A stretch of 60,213 nucleotides of DNA. Source: Acetobacteraceae bacterium. GTDB taxonomy: Bacteria; Pseudomonadota; Alphaproteobacteria; Acetobacterales; Acetobacteraceae. Below, piece by piece: positions 35,221 through 43,158 of this stretch. Position 1 is the stretch's first letter. Every line of letters begins with the position of its first letter. A model generated the notes under the pieces. It had not been told where the DNA came from. It did not search any database and saw nothing but the letters and a program-made list of their open reading frames with translations. The translations under genes and the position numbers were made by a program. The stretch is taken from positions 1 through 60,213 of the forward strand of contig JALHQB010000022.1 of the NCBI GenBank assembly GCA_022842185.1. Reading direction: 5' to 3'.

Positions 35221-35987
35221 TCGGCTTCACGCGCTACGCCAGCCTGGAAGGGCGGACGGTCATTATCACCGGTGGCGGCAGCGGCATCGGGGAGGCCTTC
35301 ACCCGCGGCTTCGCCGCGAATGGCGCGCGCGTCGCCTTCCTCGATATCGACGAAGCCGCCAGCACGGCGCTGGCGGACTCGATTGCGCGCGAGCATGGCC
35401 CGCGCCCGCTGTTCGTGCGCTGCGACCTGACCGACATCGCGGCCTTGCGGGAGGCGTTCGCCGAGGTGCTCGGCCTGCTCGGCCCCGCCGCGGTGCTGGT
35501 GAACAACGCCGCGAATGATCAGCGCCAAGCCTTCGAGGCGGTGACGCCCGACGCGTTCGACCTGACGATGGCGGTCAATCTGCGCCATGTCTTCTTTGCC
35601 GCGCAGGCGGTGGTGCCGCAGATGCGCGAACTTGGGGGCGGGTCGATCATCAACATGTCGTCCTGCGCCTGGATGAATGGCGTGGCGGAACTGCCGGCCT
35701 ACACCGCCGCCAAGGCGGCGATCGTCGGATTCACCAATTCGCTGGCGCGGCAGGTGGGGCCGGACCGGATCCGGGTGAATGCCATCGCGCCCGCCATGGT
35801 CATCACGGAGCGGCAGCGCCGGCTGTGGTATCAGGATGAGAGCCGGATTTCCGCCGGCCGCGCGCGCCAATGCCTGCCCGATGCGATCGAACCCGAGGAC
35901 ATTGCGCGGATGGGGTTGTTCCTGGCGGCTGATGACAGCGCGATGGTGACGAAGCAGTGCTTCATCGTCAGCGGTGGTTCGCGCTGA
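35217..35987 (+). CDS. Short-chain dehydrogenase/reductase, sugar or sugar-acid dehydrogenase-like
   Basis: 256 residues from ATG 35217, overlapping the ATPase stop. NAD(P)-binding TGGGSGIG at 18-25, NNAAND near 98, catalytic Ser in NMSSCAWMNG and the YxxxK motif YTAAK near 166, then RVNAIAPAMVITERQR. The C-terminus (MVTKQCFIVSGGSR) is typical, with the usual G-x-x-x-x-V-D-G-G replaced by VSGG. Translation coupling to an importer suggests that it oxidises the imported sugar or polyol. Asp at the end of beta-2 (FLDIDEA) indicates NAD preference. Confidence 0.93.
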   Translation: MIGFTRYASLEGRTVIITGGGSGIGEAFTRGFAANGARVAFLDIDEAASTALADSIAREHGPRPLFVRCDLTDIAALREAFAEVLGLLGPAAVLVNNAANDQRQAFEAVTPDAFDLTMAVNLRHVFFAAQAVVPQMRELGGGSIINMSSCAWMNGVAELPAYTAAKAAIVGFTNSLARQVGPDRIRVNAIAPAMVITERQRRLWYQDESRISAGRARQCLPDAIEPEDIARMGLFLAADDSAMVTKQCFIVSGGSR

Positions 35988-36024
35988 GCCGGACCTGTCG
36001 CCCTGGTCGAGGGGCGGAGCGTCA

Positions 36025-36208
36025 GGAAGGGGCGCTGCCCCTTCCCGAACCCTTCCCCGCCAAAGGCCCGAGGCCTTTGGAAACCATCACCTGGCGCCCT
36101 GCATGACGGTTCGGTGCGTGACCTGCCCGCCCGGCACCCAATGATGGCGGTCCAGGCCACGCTGTGGCCTGGCGGGGTGAGGTTTGGAGAGGGGCAGCGC
36201 CCCTCTCC
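36025..36208. repeat. Composite palindromic repeat, copy B
   Basis: Four hairpins: GGAAGGGGC-GCT-GCCCCTTCC at 36025-36045, CCAAAGGCC-CGA-GGCCTTTGG at 36060-36080, CCAGGCCAC-GCT-GTGGCCTGG at 36152-36172 and GGAGAGGGGC-AGC-GCCCCTCTCC at 36186-36208. Order and linkers match copy A at 8249-8425, while stem bases differ in a compensatory way (for example GGGACC/GGTCCC against GGCCAC/GTGGCC), which suggests that the structure is selected. It separates two convergent genes. Confidence 0.82.
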
Positions 36209-36216
36209 ATGCGGCC

Positions 36217-37392
36217 TCAGGCGCTCTCGTACAACCGCGTCAGGCTGTATTCGCGGTGCCCGAGGATTTCCGCCGCCGTGAACTGACCGTCCGCTGTGCG
36301 GATGATGCTGTCCAGCAGGGCCTCGCCGGCGTCGTGCAGGTTCATCTGCTTCTGCAGCAGCCCGGTCACGTCCACATCCACATGTTCGGACATGGTCCGC
36401 ATGGTGCGCGGATTGGCCGTCAGTTTGATGACCGGGACGATCGGGTTGCCGATCACGTTGCCCTGCCCGGTGGGGAAGGTGTGCACCGCGAAGCCGGAAG
36501 CCGCGCACAACGTCACCATTTCCGCCGCGGCAGAGGACGAATCCATGAACCACAAACCGGAGTGGGTCGGTTCCTCCGCCTTGTCCAGCACCCCATCAAC
36601 CGTGCACTTCTTGCCGATCTTCTGGATGTTGCCGAGCGCCTTTTCCTCGATGGTGGTCAGGCCACCTTCGATATTGCCCTTGGTGGGTTGGCTGTCGGAC
36701 AGGTCGGAGGTCTTGTTGGCTTCGACAATCGCCTGATACCGGTCGAACATCCGCATGAATTCGGCGCGGATTTCCGGCGTCTTGCAGCGCGCCGCGACCA
36801 GGTGTTCGCCACCGGTCAACTCGGTGGTTTCGCCGAAGACCAACGTATTGCCGTTCTCCCACAGCTTGTCGAAGGAATCGCCGACGGTGGGGCAGGAGGC
36901 GAGGCCCGAGGTTGTATCGGATTCACCGCATTTGGTGGACACCCACAGATCGACGATAGGCGCGCGGGTCTTCTTCAGCGCGGTGGCGTATTTCACCATC
37001 CGGTACGCAGCGCGGGACGCGGCGGCGATGGTGTTGATGTCGCCATTCTGCTCGATGGCGAAGTATTCCACCGGCTTGCCGGTCTTGGCGATGCCCTCGG
37101 CGACCTTGGACGCCCAGCCGAGTTCGATGCCGATGACGACAACCGCCGCGACATTCGGGTTGCAGCCGGTGCCGATGATGGTGCGGAAATGCAGGTCGAG
37201 GTCGGCGCCGAATTGCAGCCGCCCATAGGCATGCGGGATCGCCAGCGTGCCCTGGATGTTGCGGGCCACGCCCTCGGCCGCGGCGTTGGAGATGTCGTCC
37301 ACCGGCAGGATCAGCACATGGTTGCGCACGCCCATGCGGCCATTGTCGCGGCGCCAGCCTTCGAAGGTGGCGTTCTTGAGATTGATGCCCAT
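36217..37392 (-). CDS. suyB: UxaA-family lyase large subunit, probable (2R)-sulfolactate sulfo-lyase beta
   Basis: 391 residues from ATG 37392 ([21 protein letters not shown]). UxaA/altronate dehydratase C-terminal family: [74 protein letters not shown], and [20 protein letters not shown]. The last stretches, plus [16 protein letters not shown], resemble SuyB as I remember it more than altronate or galactarate dehydratase. SuyAB splits sulfolactate to pyruvate and sulfite. Conserved Cys and Asp/Glu residues would hold iron. It follows the small subunit by five bases. The alternative is another split sugar-acid dehydratase. Confidence 0.8.
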   Translation of the reverse strand: MGINLKNATFEGWRRDNGRMGVRNHVLILPVDDISNAAAEGVARNIQGTLAIPHAYGRLQFGADLDLHFRTIIGTGCNPNVAAVVVIGIELGWASKVAEGIAKTGKPVEYFAIEQNGDINTIAAASRAAYRMVKYATALKKTRAPIVDLWVSTKCGESDTTSGLASCPTVGDSFDKLWENGNTLVFGETTELTGGEHLVAARCKTPEIRAEFMRMFDRYQAIVEANKTSDLSDSQPTKGNIEGGLTTIEEKALGNIQKIGKKCTVDGVLDKAEEPTHSGLWFMDSSSAAAEMVTLCAASGFAVHTFPTGQGNVIGNPIVPVIKLTANPRTMRTMSEHVDVDVTGLLQKQMNLHDAGEALLDSIIRTADGQFTAAEILGHREYSLTRLYESA

Positions 37393-37397
37393 GGCGC

Positions 37398-37682
37398 TTA
37401 CCACCGCTTCGTCTTGACGTTGTGGACGTGCAGATGTTCGCCCGCGCCAATATCGGCGACGGCCTTCCCGATATCCACGCCGTATTTGATGATGGTGTCG
37501 CCCTTGGCGATCGCCTTGATGGCGACCTTGTGGCCGATCGGGATGTCCGACTTGGCCGGGAACTCGATCATCTTGTCCTGGTCCATGATCCAGCCATTCA
37601 GCGTCTGGCCGGACTTGATTCCCTCGACGACCACGACGCCGGCGGAATCGCCTTCGTCATGGACGCAGAAATGCACGGTCAT
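37398..37682 (-). CDS. suyA: UxaA-family SAF-domain small subunit, probable sulfolactate sulfo-lyase alpha
   Basis: 94 residues from ATG 37682, preceded on its strand by AAGGGGAGGG. The sequence [20 protein letters not shown] followed by [23 protein letters not shown] and [10 protein letters not shown] is the SAF domain that in altronate dehydratase forms the N-terminus; a stand-alone form partnered with a large subunit is the SuyA arrangement. The GHKVA and IIKYG motifs are the family signature. Operon of two with the gene behind it. The upstream in-frame extension lacks a good start. Confidence 0.8.
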   Translation of the reverse strand: MTVHFCVHDEGDSAGVVVVEGIKSGQTLNGWIMDQDKMIEFPAKSDIPIGHKVAIKAIAKGDTIIKYGVDIGKAVADIGAGEHLHVHNVKTKRW

Positions 37683-37749
37683 GGCGTGCCCTCCCCTTTG
37701 GTAGCCGTGCGCGACGCTAAGCGGCGCGTGGGGGGCGGTCAAATGCGGT

Positions 37750-38973
37750 TCAAGCGATGGGCCGTTCATCCGCAATCACCTTGCCATCATTGGGCAGGCT
37801 GCCCGGCGCCACGGTCTCCACCACCCCCCGCAAGCGCGTCACCGCCAGCAAGGACGCGGCAAGCGCATCGGCCAAGGCATCGGCCGCCTCCGCACGCAGC
37901 GTCATCGCATCCTGTTCGCCATCCCGTGTCACCACCAGCCGCAGCCGGCCGATACCGGGGTGCCGACGCGCGATCTCCGCCACCTGCTCCGGCCGCACGA
38001 ACATCCCCTTCACCTTCGCGGTCTGGTCCGCGCGGCCGCGCCAGCCGACGATGCGCGTATTCGTGCGCCCGCAGGGCGACACGCCGGGCAGCACCGCCGA
38101 AAGGTCGCCCAGCGCCAGCCGCAGGACCGGATGCGCCACATCCAGCACCGTCACGACCACCTCGCCGACCTCGCCATCCGGCACCGGGTCGCCGGTGCCG
38201 GGGCGGACGATCTCGACCAGCACGTCCTCCGCCACCACCAGCCCTTCGCGTGCAGGCGTCTCATAGGCGACACAACCGAGATCCGCCGTCCCGTACATCT
38301 GGTAGGCATCGATGCCGCGTGCCCTGATTTCCGCCTGCAAGGATGGTGGAAAGGCCGCCCCGGACACCAGCGCGCGGCGGATCGACCGCGCATCCCGCCC
38401 GCCCTTCTCCGCCGCATCGAGCACGATCTTCAGGAAGTCGGGCGTGCCGGTGTAGCCACCGGGGCGATATGCCTCGATCAGGTTCAGCTGCGCCTCGGTA
38501 TTGCCGGGCCCGGCCGGGATCACGGCGCAGCCGATCGCCTGCAACCCATGATCCATCATCCAGCCACCGGGCGTGAGGTGATAGGCGAAGGTGTTCAGCG
38601 CCACCTCCCCCGCCCGGAAACCGGCGGCGAAGAAGGCGGAGGCCATATGCCACGGGTCAGGCTGGCGGGCCTCGCCCTCGAATATCGGCCCGGGGGACAG
38701 GAACAGGCGCGCGAAGGCCCCCGGTGCCGGCGCGACCAGGCCGCCAAACGGCGGGGCCGCTCTCTGCGCTGCCGGCAGATCCGCCTTTCGCAGCACAGGA
38801 ATCCGCGCCAGCGCCGCCCGCCCGGTCACCGAAGCCGGGTCAATCCCCGCCAACCGAGCCGCCTGGGCCGGGGCGCGCGCAGCCGCGGCGACCACGGCAG
38901 GCAGCACCCGAGCCAGCTCCGCGTCCCGCGCATCGGCGCTGCGCGTCTCCCGCGCGTCAAAATATTCTCCCAT
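37750..38973 (-). CDS. Phenylacetate-CoA ligase-like AMP-forming enzyme
   Basis: 407 residues from ATG 38973, preceded by GGGGAGGA. AMP-binding fold of the PaaK type: the P-loop-like segment LFLSPGPIFEGEARQ (about 88-102) is atypical, lacking a clean SSGTTG; YTGTPDFLKIVLDAAEKGG (about 160), MYGTADLGCVAYET (about 214; usual YGxTE-type), and the hinge GRADQTAKVKGMFVRPEQV (about 308). The C-terminal catalytic Lys is in NDGKVIADERPIA. It probably activates an aromatic or aliphatic carboxylate to CoA through an adenylate. No paa genes are nearby. Divergent from the aminotransferase gene. Confidence 0.88.
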   Translation of the reverse strand: MGEYFDARETRSADARDAELARVLPAVVAAAARAPAQAARLAGIDPASVTGRAALARIPVLRKADLPAAQRAAPPFGGLVAPAPGAFARLFLSPGPIFEGEARQPDPWHMASAFFAAGFRAGEVALNTFAYHLTPGGWMMDHGLQAIGCAVIPAGPGNTEAQLNLIEAYRPGGYTGTPDFLKIVLDAAEKGGRDARSIRRALVSGAAFPPSLQAEIRARGIDAYQMYGTADLGCVAYETPAREGLVVAEDVLVEIVRPGTGDPVPDGEVGEVVVTVLDVAHPVLRLALGDLSAVLPGVSPCGRTNTRIVGWRGRADQTAKVKGMFVRPEQVAEIARRHPGIGRLRLVVTRDGEQDAMTLRAEAADALADALAASLLAVTRLRGVVETVAPGSLPNDGKVIADERPIA

Positions 38974-39051
38974 GGCGTCCTCCCCTGGCAGGCTCTTCTC
39001 CGGGTGCTGCCTTCGTGGCACATCCTCCGCCACACGGACCTGGAGGAAAAG

Positions 39052-39906
39052 ATGGCCGGCGTGTTCTGGTACGATGGCACATGGACCACGGAGGAGCCGA
39101 AGATCGTCGGCCCGATGGACCACGCCTTCTGGCTCGGATCGGTGATCTTCGACGGGGCGCGCGCCATCAAGGGCTTCGCACCCGACCTCGACCGTCATTG
39201 TGCCCGCGCGGTTGCCTCCGCCAAGGCGATGCTGATGAAGCCGACCAGGACGGCGGCCGAGATCGAGGCGCTGTGCCGGGAGGGCATCCGCCGCATGGGT
39301 CCGGACGCGGAACTGTATGTCCGGCCGATGTTCTTCATCCGCAAGGGCCTGGGCGCCGCACGGCCGGACCCGGACAGCACCGATTTCATCCTGTCCGTCT
39401 ATGACGCGCCGATCCCGCCCTGGGCCGGCTTTTCGGCCGTGATGGCGCCGTTCCGCCGCCCGACGCCGGAAATGGCGCCGACCGACGCCAAGGCTGCCTG
39501 CCTTTATCCGAACGGCGCACGCGCTTCAGCCTTCGCGGCCAGCCAGGGTGCAGACAACGCCGTGATGTGCGACGCGATCGGCCATGTGGCGGAATTCGCC
39601 AGCGCCAACCTGTGGTTCGCCAAGGACGGCCAGGTGATCACCCCGGCGATCAACCACACCTTCCTCAACGGCATCACGCGCCAGCGCGTAATAGGCCTGT
39701 TCAAGGATGCAGGGGTGGTGGTCGAGGAACGTACGGTGAAGCCCGCCGATCTCGAAACGGCGGATGAGATCTTCTCGACGGGCAACTACGCCAAGGTGCA
39801 GCCCTGCACCCGATACAACGGCCGGGACATGCAAATCGGCCGCTTCGCGACACAGGCGCGCGAGATGTACTGGCGCTGGATGGAAGCGGCCCCCAAGGTC
39901 GTCTGA
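39052..39906 (+). CDS. Class IV (branched-chain type) aminotransferase
   Basis: 284 residues from ATG 39052 behind TGGAGGAAAA. PLP fold type IV: GSVIFDGARAIKGF near 29-42, YVRPMFFIRKG near 90, PLP-binding Lys in TDAKAACLYPNG near 145, AVMCDAIGHVAEFASANLWF near 170 with the conserved Glu, then GITRQRVIGLFKDAGVVVEER and STGNYAKVQPCTRYN. The KxxxNYL motif is changed to KAACLYPNG. The short length and altered motif place it in the IlvE-like subset that includes aryl and beta-amino-acid enzymes; exact substrate open. Followed by a very stable hairpin. Confidence 0.9.
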   Translation: MAGVFWYDGTWTTEEPKIVGPMDHAFWLGSVIFDGARAIKGFAPDLDRHCARAVASAKAMLMKPTRTAAEIEALCREGIRRMGPDAELYVRPMFFIRKGLGAARPDPDSTDFILSVYDAPIPPWAGFSAVMAPFRRPTPEMAPTDAKAACLYPNGARASAFAASQGADNAVMCDAIGHVAEFASANLWFAKDGQVITPAINHTFLNGITRQRVIGLFKDAGVVVEERTVKPADLETADEIFSTGNYAKVQPCTRYNGRDMQIGRFATQAREMYWRWMEAAPKVV

Positions 39907-39924
39907 TCCCGACAGCCATGCGCG

Positions 39925-39969
39925 ATCACGCCCGCGGCATGAGCCAAGGCCTCATGCCGCGGGCGTGAT
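39925..39969. terminator. Perfect 19-base hairpin after the aminotransferase gene
   Basis: ATCACGCCCGCGGCATGAG (39925-39943) pairs fully with CTCATGCCGCGGGCGTGAT (39951-39969) around a seven-base loop, starting 18 bases past the stop codon. There is no U tract, so Rho-independent action is not assured; an RNA-stabilising 3' hairpin or a protein-binding palindrome is also possible. The remaining 200 bases up to 40169 show nothing else I can support. Confidence 0.8.
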
Positions 39970-40169
39970 ACGCCTCGGTCGCTGCCCAGCTTTTCCGCAC
40001 AGGCTGCCGCCGCGACGTTCAACCGCGTGCGGCAGCGTCAACAATGCGCACCAGACCCGGATTGCCGCGCGGCAGGCCCGGGTGTTTGCTTCCGGTCCTG
40101 GCGTGTTCCGCCGAAGGCCCCATGCGGGGCGGCAGCGCGGTCGGCACGCGACACCGGAGGGCCACGCGC

Positions 40170-41549
40170 ATGGCAGCCCCACGCAAGATCCGTCTTGGCG
40201 TTTCCATGATCGGCATGGGCTACCACCTGGCCGGGTGGCGGCACCCGCAGGCTTCAGCCGGCGGCAACATGGAATTGCAGCACGCCGTGCGGGTTGCGCA
40301 GACCGCCGAGCGCGGCTTGCTCGACATGGCCTTCCTGGCCGATGGCGTCGGCATCCGCTTCAATGATGTGCCGGCCGGGGCGCTGTCCCACACCTGCAAG
40401 AACGTGCAGTTCGAACCGCTGACTCTACTGTCGGCGCTGGCGATGGTCACAACCCATGTTGGCCTCGCGGCAACGGCATCGACCACCTACAACGAGCCAT
40501 ACCACATCGCCCGGAAATTCGCCTCCCTGGACCACATCAGCGGCGGGCGCGCGGCGTGGAATGTCGTGACCAGCGCGACCGACATGGAGGCGCAGAATTT
40601 CGGCCTGGTCGGCGCACCGCCGAAGACCGGCCGCTACGACCGCGCCATCGAGTTCGTCGATGTCGTCAAGGGCCTGTGGGATTCGTGGGAAGACGATGCC
40701 TTCATCCGCGACAAGGCATCGGGCCTGAACTACCACCCCGAGAAGGTCCATGTGCTGGACCATGAGGGCCAGCACTTTCGGGTGAAAGGTCCGCTCAATT
40801 GCGCGCGCACGCCGCAGGGGCGACCCATCATCATCCAGGCCGGCGCATCCGACCAGGGGCGCGAACTCGCCGCGGCGACCGCCGACGTGATCTATGCCGC
40901 GTCCCAGACGCTCGAGGACGCGCGCGCCTATTACGACGACGTAAAGCGCCGGATGGCGAAGTACGGCCGTGATGCGGAACACCTCAAGATCATGCCCGGC
41001 ATCATGGCGGTGCCCGGCCGCACGCGGCAGGAAGCGCATGATCGCTACCAAGTGCTGCAGGAACTGGTGCAGCCAGTCGTCGGGCTGGGCGCCCTGGCGA
41101 ATTACCTGGGCGATTTGTCGGCCTACGACCTCGATGGACCGGTGCCGGACCCCGACCCGGACGACCTACGCGACCACAGCCGCGGCCGCATCTTCCTGGA
41201 GATGGCACGACGCGGGAACCTGACGATCCGCCAATTGTACCTGTCGATCGCCGGCGGCAACGGCCACCGCATGGTGGTCGGCACGCCGGCGGACATCGTC
41301 GATGCCATGGAGGAGTGGTTCCACGGCGGCGGCGCGGACGGCTTCAACCTGCTGCCCACCTGGCTGCCCGGCGGGCTTGAGGAGGTGGTCGAGATGGTGA
41401 TCCCGGAAATGCAGCGGCGCGGGCTGTATCGCACCGCCTATGAAGGTCGGACCCTGCGGGAGAATCTCGGCCTCGCCTGGCCCGAACACCCCGCGGCCGC
41501 AGCACGGCGCGCGGCCGTCTCGCAGACGCTGGGCAGCGCCGCCGAATGA
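40170..41549 (+). CDS. LLM-class flavin monooxygenase, NtaA/SnaA/DszA family
   Basis: 459 residues from ATG 40170, nine bases behind GGAGG. Family start KIRLGVSMIGMGYHLAGWRHP, then LDMAFLADGVG, ATASTTYNEPYHIARKFASLDHISGGRAAWNVVTS (about 95-130), RPIIIQAGASDQGRELAA near 210, and GTPADIVDAMEEWFHGGGADGFNLLP near 370. These FMNH2-dependent oxygenases act on nitrilotriacetate, EDTA, pristinamycin or dibenzothiophene sulfone and need a separate flavin reductase, which is not in the window. Its stop is next to the binding-protein gene, and a paralogue lies beyond that. Confidence 0.93.
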   Translation: MAAPRKIRLGVSMIGMGYHLAGWRHPQASAGGNMELQHAVRVAQTAERGLLDMAFLADGVGIRFNDVPAGALSHTCKNVQFEPLTLLSALAMVTTHVGLAATASTTYNEPYHIARKFASLDHISGGRAAWNVVTSATDMEAQNFGLVGAPPKTGRYDRAIEFVDVVKGLWDSWEDDAFIRDKASGLNYHPEKVHVLDHEGQHFRVKGPLNCARTPQGRPIIIQAGASDQGRELAAATADVIYAASQTLEDARAYYDDVKRRMAKYGRDAEHLKIMPGIMAVPGRTRQEAHDRYQVLQELVQPVVGLGALANYLGDLSAYDLDGPVPDPDPDDLRDHSRGRIFLEMARRGNLTIRQLYLSIAGGNGHRMVVGTPADIVDAMEEWFHGGGADGFNLLPTWLPGGLEEVVEMVIPEMQRRGLYRTAYEGRTLRENLGLAWPEHPAAAARRAAVSQTLGSAAE

Positions 41550-41566
41550 CAACGGGGATTTTGACG

Positions 41567-43150
41567 ATGCGAACCAATACACGCGGCCTGGCCTTGCTGC
41601 TCGCCTGCGCCCTGGTCGCTTCGCCCGCCGCGGCGCAGACGCTGCGGATCGGCATGAAGGCGGCGGTGGATGGGTCCGACCCGCATCAATCCTACAGCCC
41701 GAACCGCAACGTGCAGATGCAGGTCTATGAATCGCTGACCTTCCAGAATGAATTTCTGCAGCCGGGGCCGGGCCTGGCGGAATCGTGGCGGCCGATCGAC
41801 GGCACCACCTGGGAATTCAAGCTGCGCGAGAATGTCCGCTTCCATGACGGATCGCCGCTGACCATCGACGACATCGCCTTTTCGGTTCGACGCGCGCGGG
41901 AAGCGACCGGGCTGCGGACCTATGGCCCGGCGCTGCGCGCCGTCACCAGCGTGGAACGGCTGGATGACCGCACGCTGCTGATCCGCACCTCGGCACCGAC
42001 GCCGCTGCTGCCGGCCTACCTCACCTCCATCATGATCGTCCGCGCTGCCTTGGCTGATGGCGCCAATGAGGAAGACTTCAACGGCGGACGCGCCGCGGTC
42101 GGCACCGGCCCGTATCGCTGGGTGCGCTTCAACCATGGTGCCGATGTCACGCTGGAACGCGCGCCGCAGTATTGGGGCCCGGCCGAACCCTGGGAACGCG
42201 TCGTCTATCGTTTCATTCCGGTGGATAGCGCTCGCGTCGCCGCTTTGCTCGCCGGCGATGTCGATGTCGTGGATGCGGTGCCGCCCGGCCTGTATTCCCG
42301 CGTGCGGTCGGATGCCCGCTCGCGGCTTGTCACCGCCACTGCCGCTTTCAACAACTACGCCTATATCGACAGTGGACGGGAGACTTCGACCTACGTCACA
42401 GGCGCCGATGGGCAGCCGCTGAACCCCAATCCGCTGCGTGATGCACGGGTGCGCCGAGCCTTGTCGATGGCGCTGAACCGCACCGCCTTGTCCGAACGCG
42501 CGATGGAAAACGGCGCCGTGCCGTCCAACCAGATCGCGCCGCCGGGGTTCAACGGGCATGACCCGTCGCTGCCGCCGCTGGCCTTCGACCCCGCACGCGC
42601 CCGTGCCCTGCTGACCGAAGCGGGGTATCCGCAGGGCTTCAACATGACCATCCACTGCACGTCCAACCGCTTCGCCGGCGATGCGCGGGTGTGCCAGGCG
42701 GTGGGCCAGATGCTGACCGCGATCGGCATCCGCACGGAGGTCGAGGCCGTGCCGACCGCCATCTTCTTCCGCCGCGGCGCCAGCGGCGGGCCGAACCGCA
42801 CGCCGGAATTCTCGATGTCCCTGTCGATGTTCGCCACCACCACGGGCATGGCGGCCGAAGGCATGACGTCCCTGATCCGCACCTACAATCCGCAGACCGG
42901 CCATGGCGCATCCAATCGCGGGCGCTATTCGGACAGCCAGCTCGACGCCCTGCTGACGCGCGCGGAATCCGAGATGGACGATGCGCGGCGGGAAGCGACC
43001 ACTTTCGCCGCGGTGCGGCGCGCGATGGATGACATGGCAATCATCCCGATCTTTTTCGTGCAATCCGCCTGGGGCATGTCGCGCAACATCACCCTTGTCC
43101 CGCGCGGCGATCAGTACACCATGGCCACCGGCATCCGCCGCACGCCCTGA
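41567..43150 (+). CDS. Dipeptide/oligopeptide-type ABC substrate-binding protein (SBP_bac_5), orphan
   Basis: 527 residues from ATG 41567 with GGGGA upstream; an ATG at 41546 overlapping the previous stop would add seven residues ahead of the signal peptide. Signal peptide ends SPAAAQ (about 23). DppA/OppA-type features: LRIGMKAAVDGSDPHQSYSPN, LAESWRPIDGTTWEFKLRENVRFHDGSPLT (about 72-101), and GTGPYRWVRF near 180. No permease or ATPase genes accompany it, so it depends on a transporter elsewhere. Flanked by two related flavin monooxygenases, so it probably captures their substrate. Confidence 0.93.
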   Translation: MRTNTRGLALLLACALVASPAAAQTLRIGMKAAVDGSDPHQSYSPNRNVQMQVYESLTFQNEFLQPGPGLAESWRPIDGTTWEFKLRENVRFHDGSPLTIDDIAFSVRRAREATGLRTYGPALRAVTSVERLDDRTLLIRTSAPTPLLPAYLTSIMIVRAALADGANEEDFNGGRAAVGTGPYRWVRFNHGADVTLERAPQYWGPAEPWERVVYRFIPVDSARVAALLAGDVDVVDAVPPGLYSRVRSDARSRLVTATAAFNNYAYIDSGRETSTYVTGADGQPLNPNPLRDARVRRALSMALNRTALSERAMENGAVPSNQIAPPGFNGHDPSLPPLAFDPARARALLTEAGYPQGFNMTIHCTSNRFAGDARVCQAVGQMLTAIGIRTEVEAVPTAIFFRRGASGGPNRTPEFSMSLSMFATTTGMAAEGMTSLIRTYNPQTGHGASNRGRYSDSQLDALLTRAESEMDDARREATTFAAVRRAMDDMAIIPIFFVQSAWGMSRNITLVPRGDQYTMATGIRRTP

Positions 43151-43158
43151 GAGGTTCC

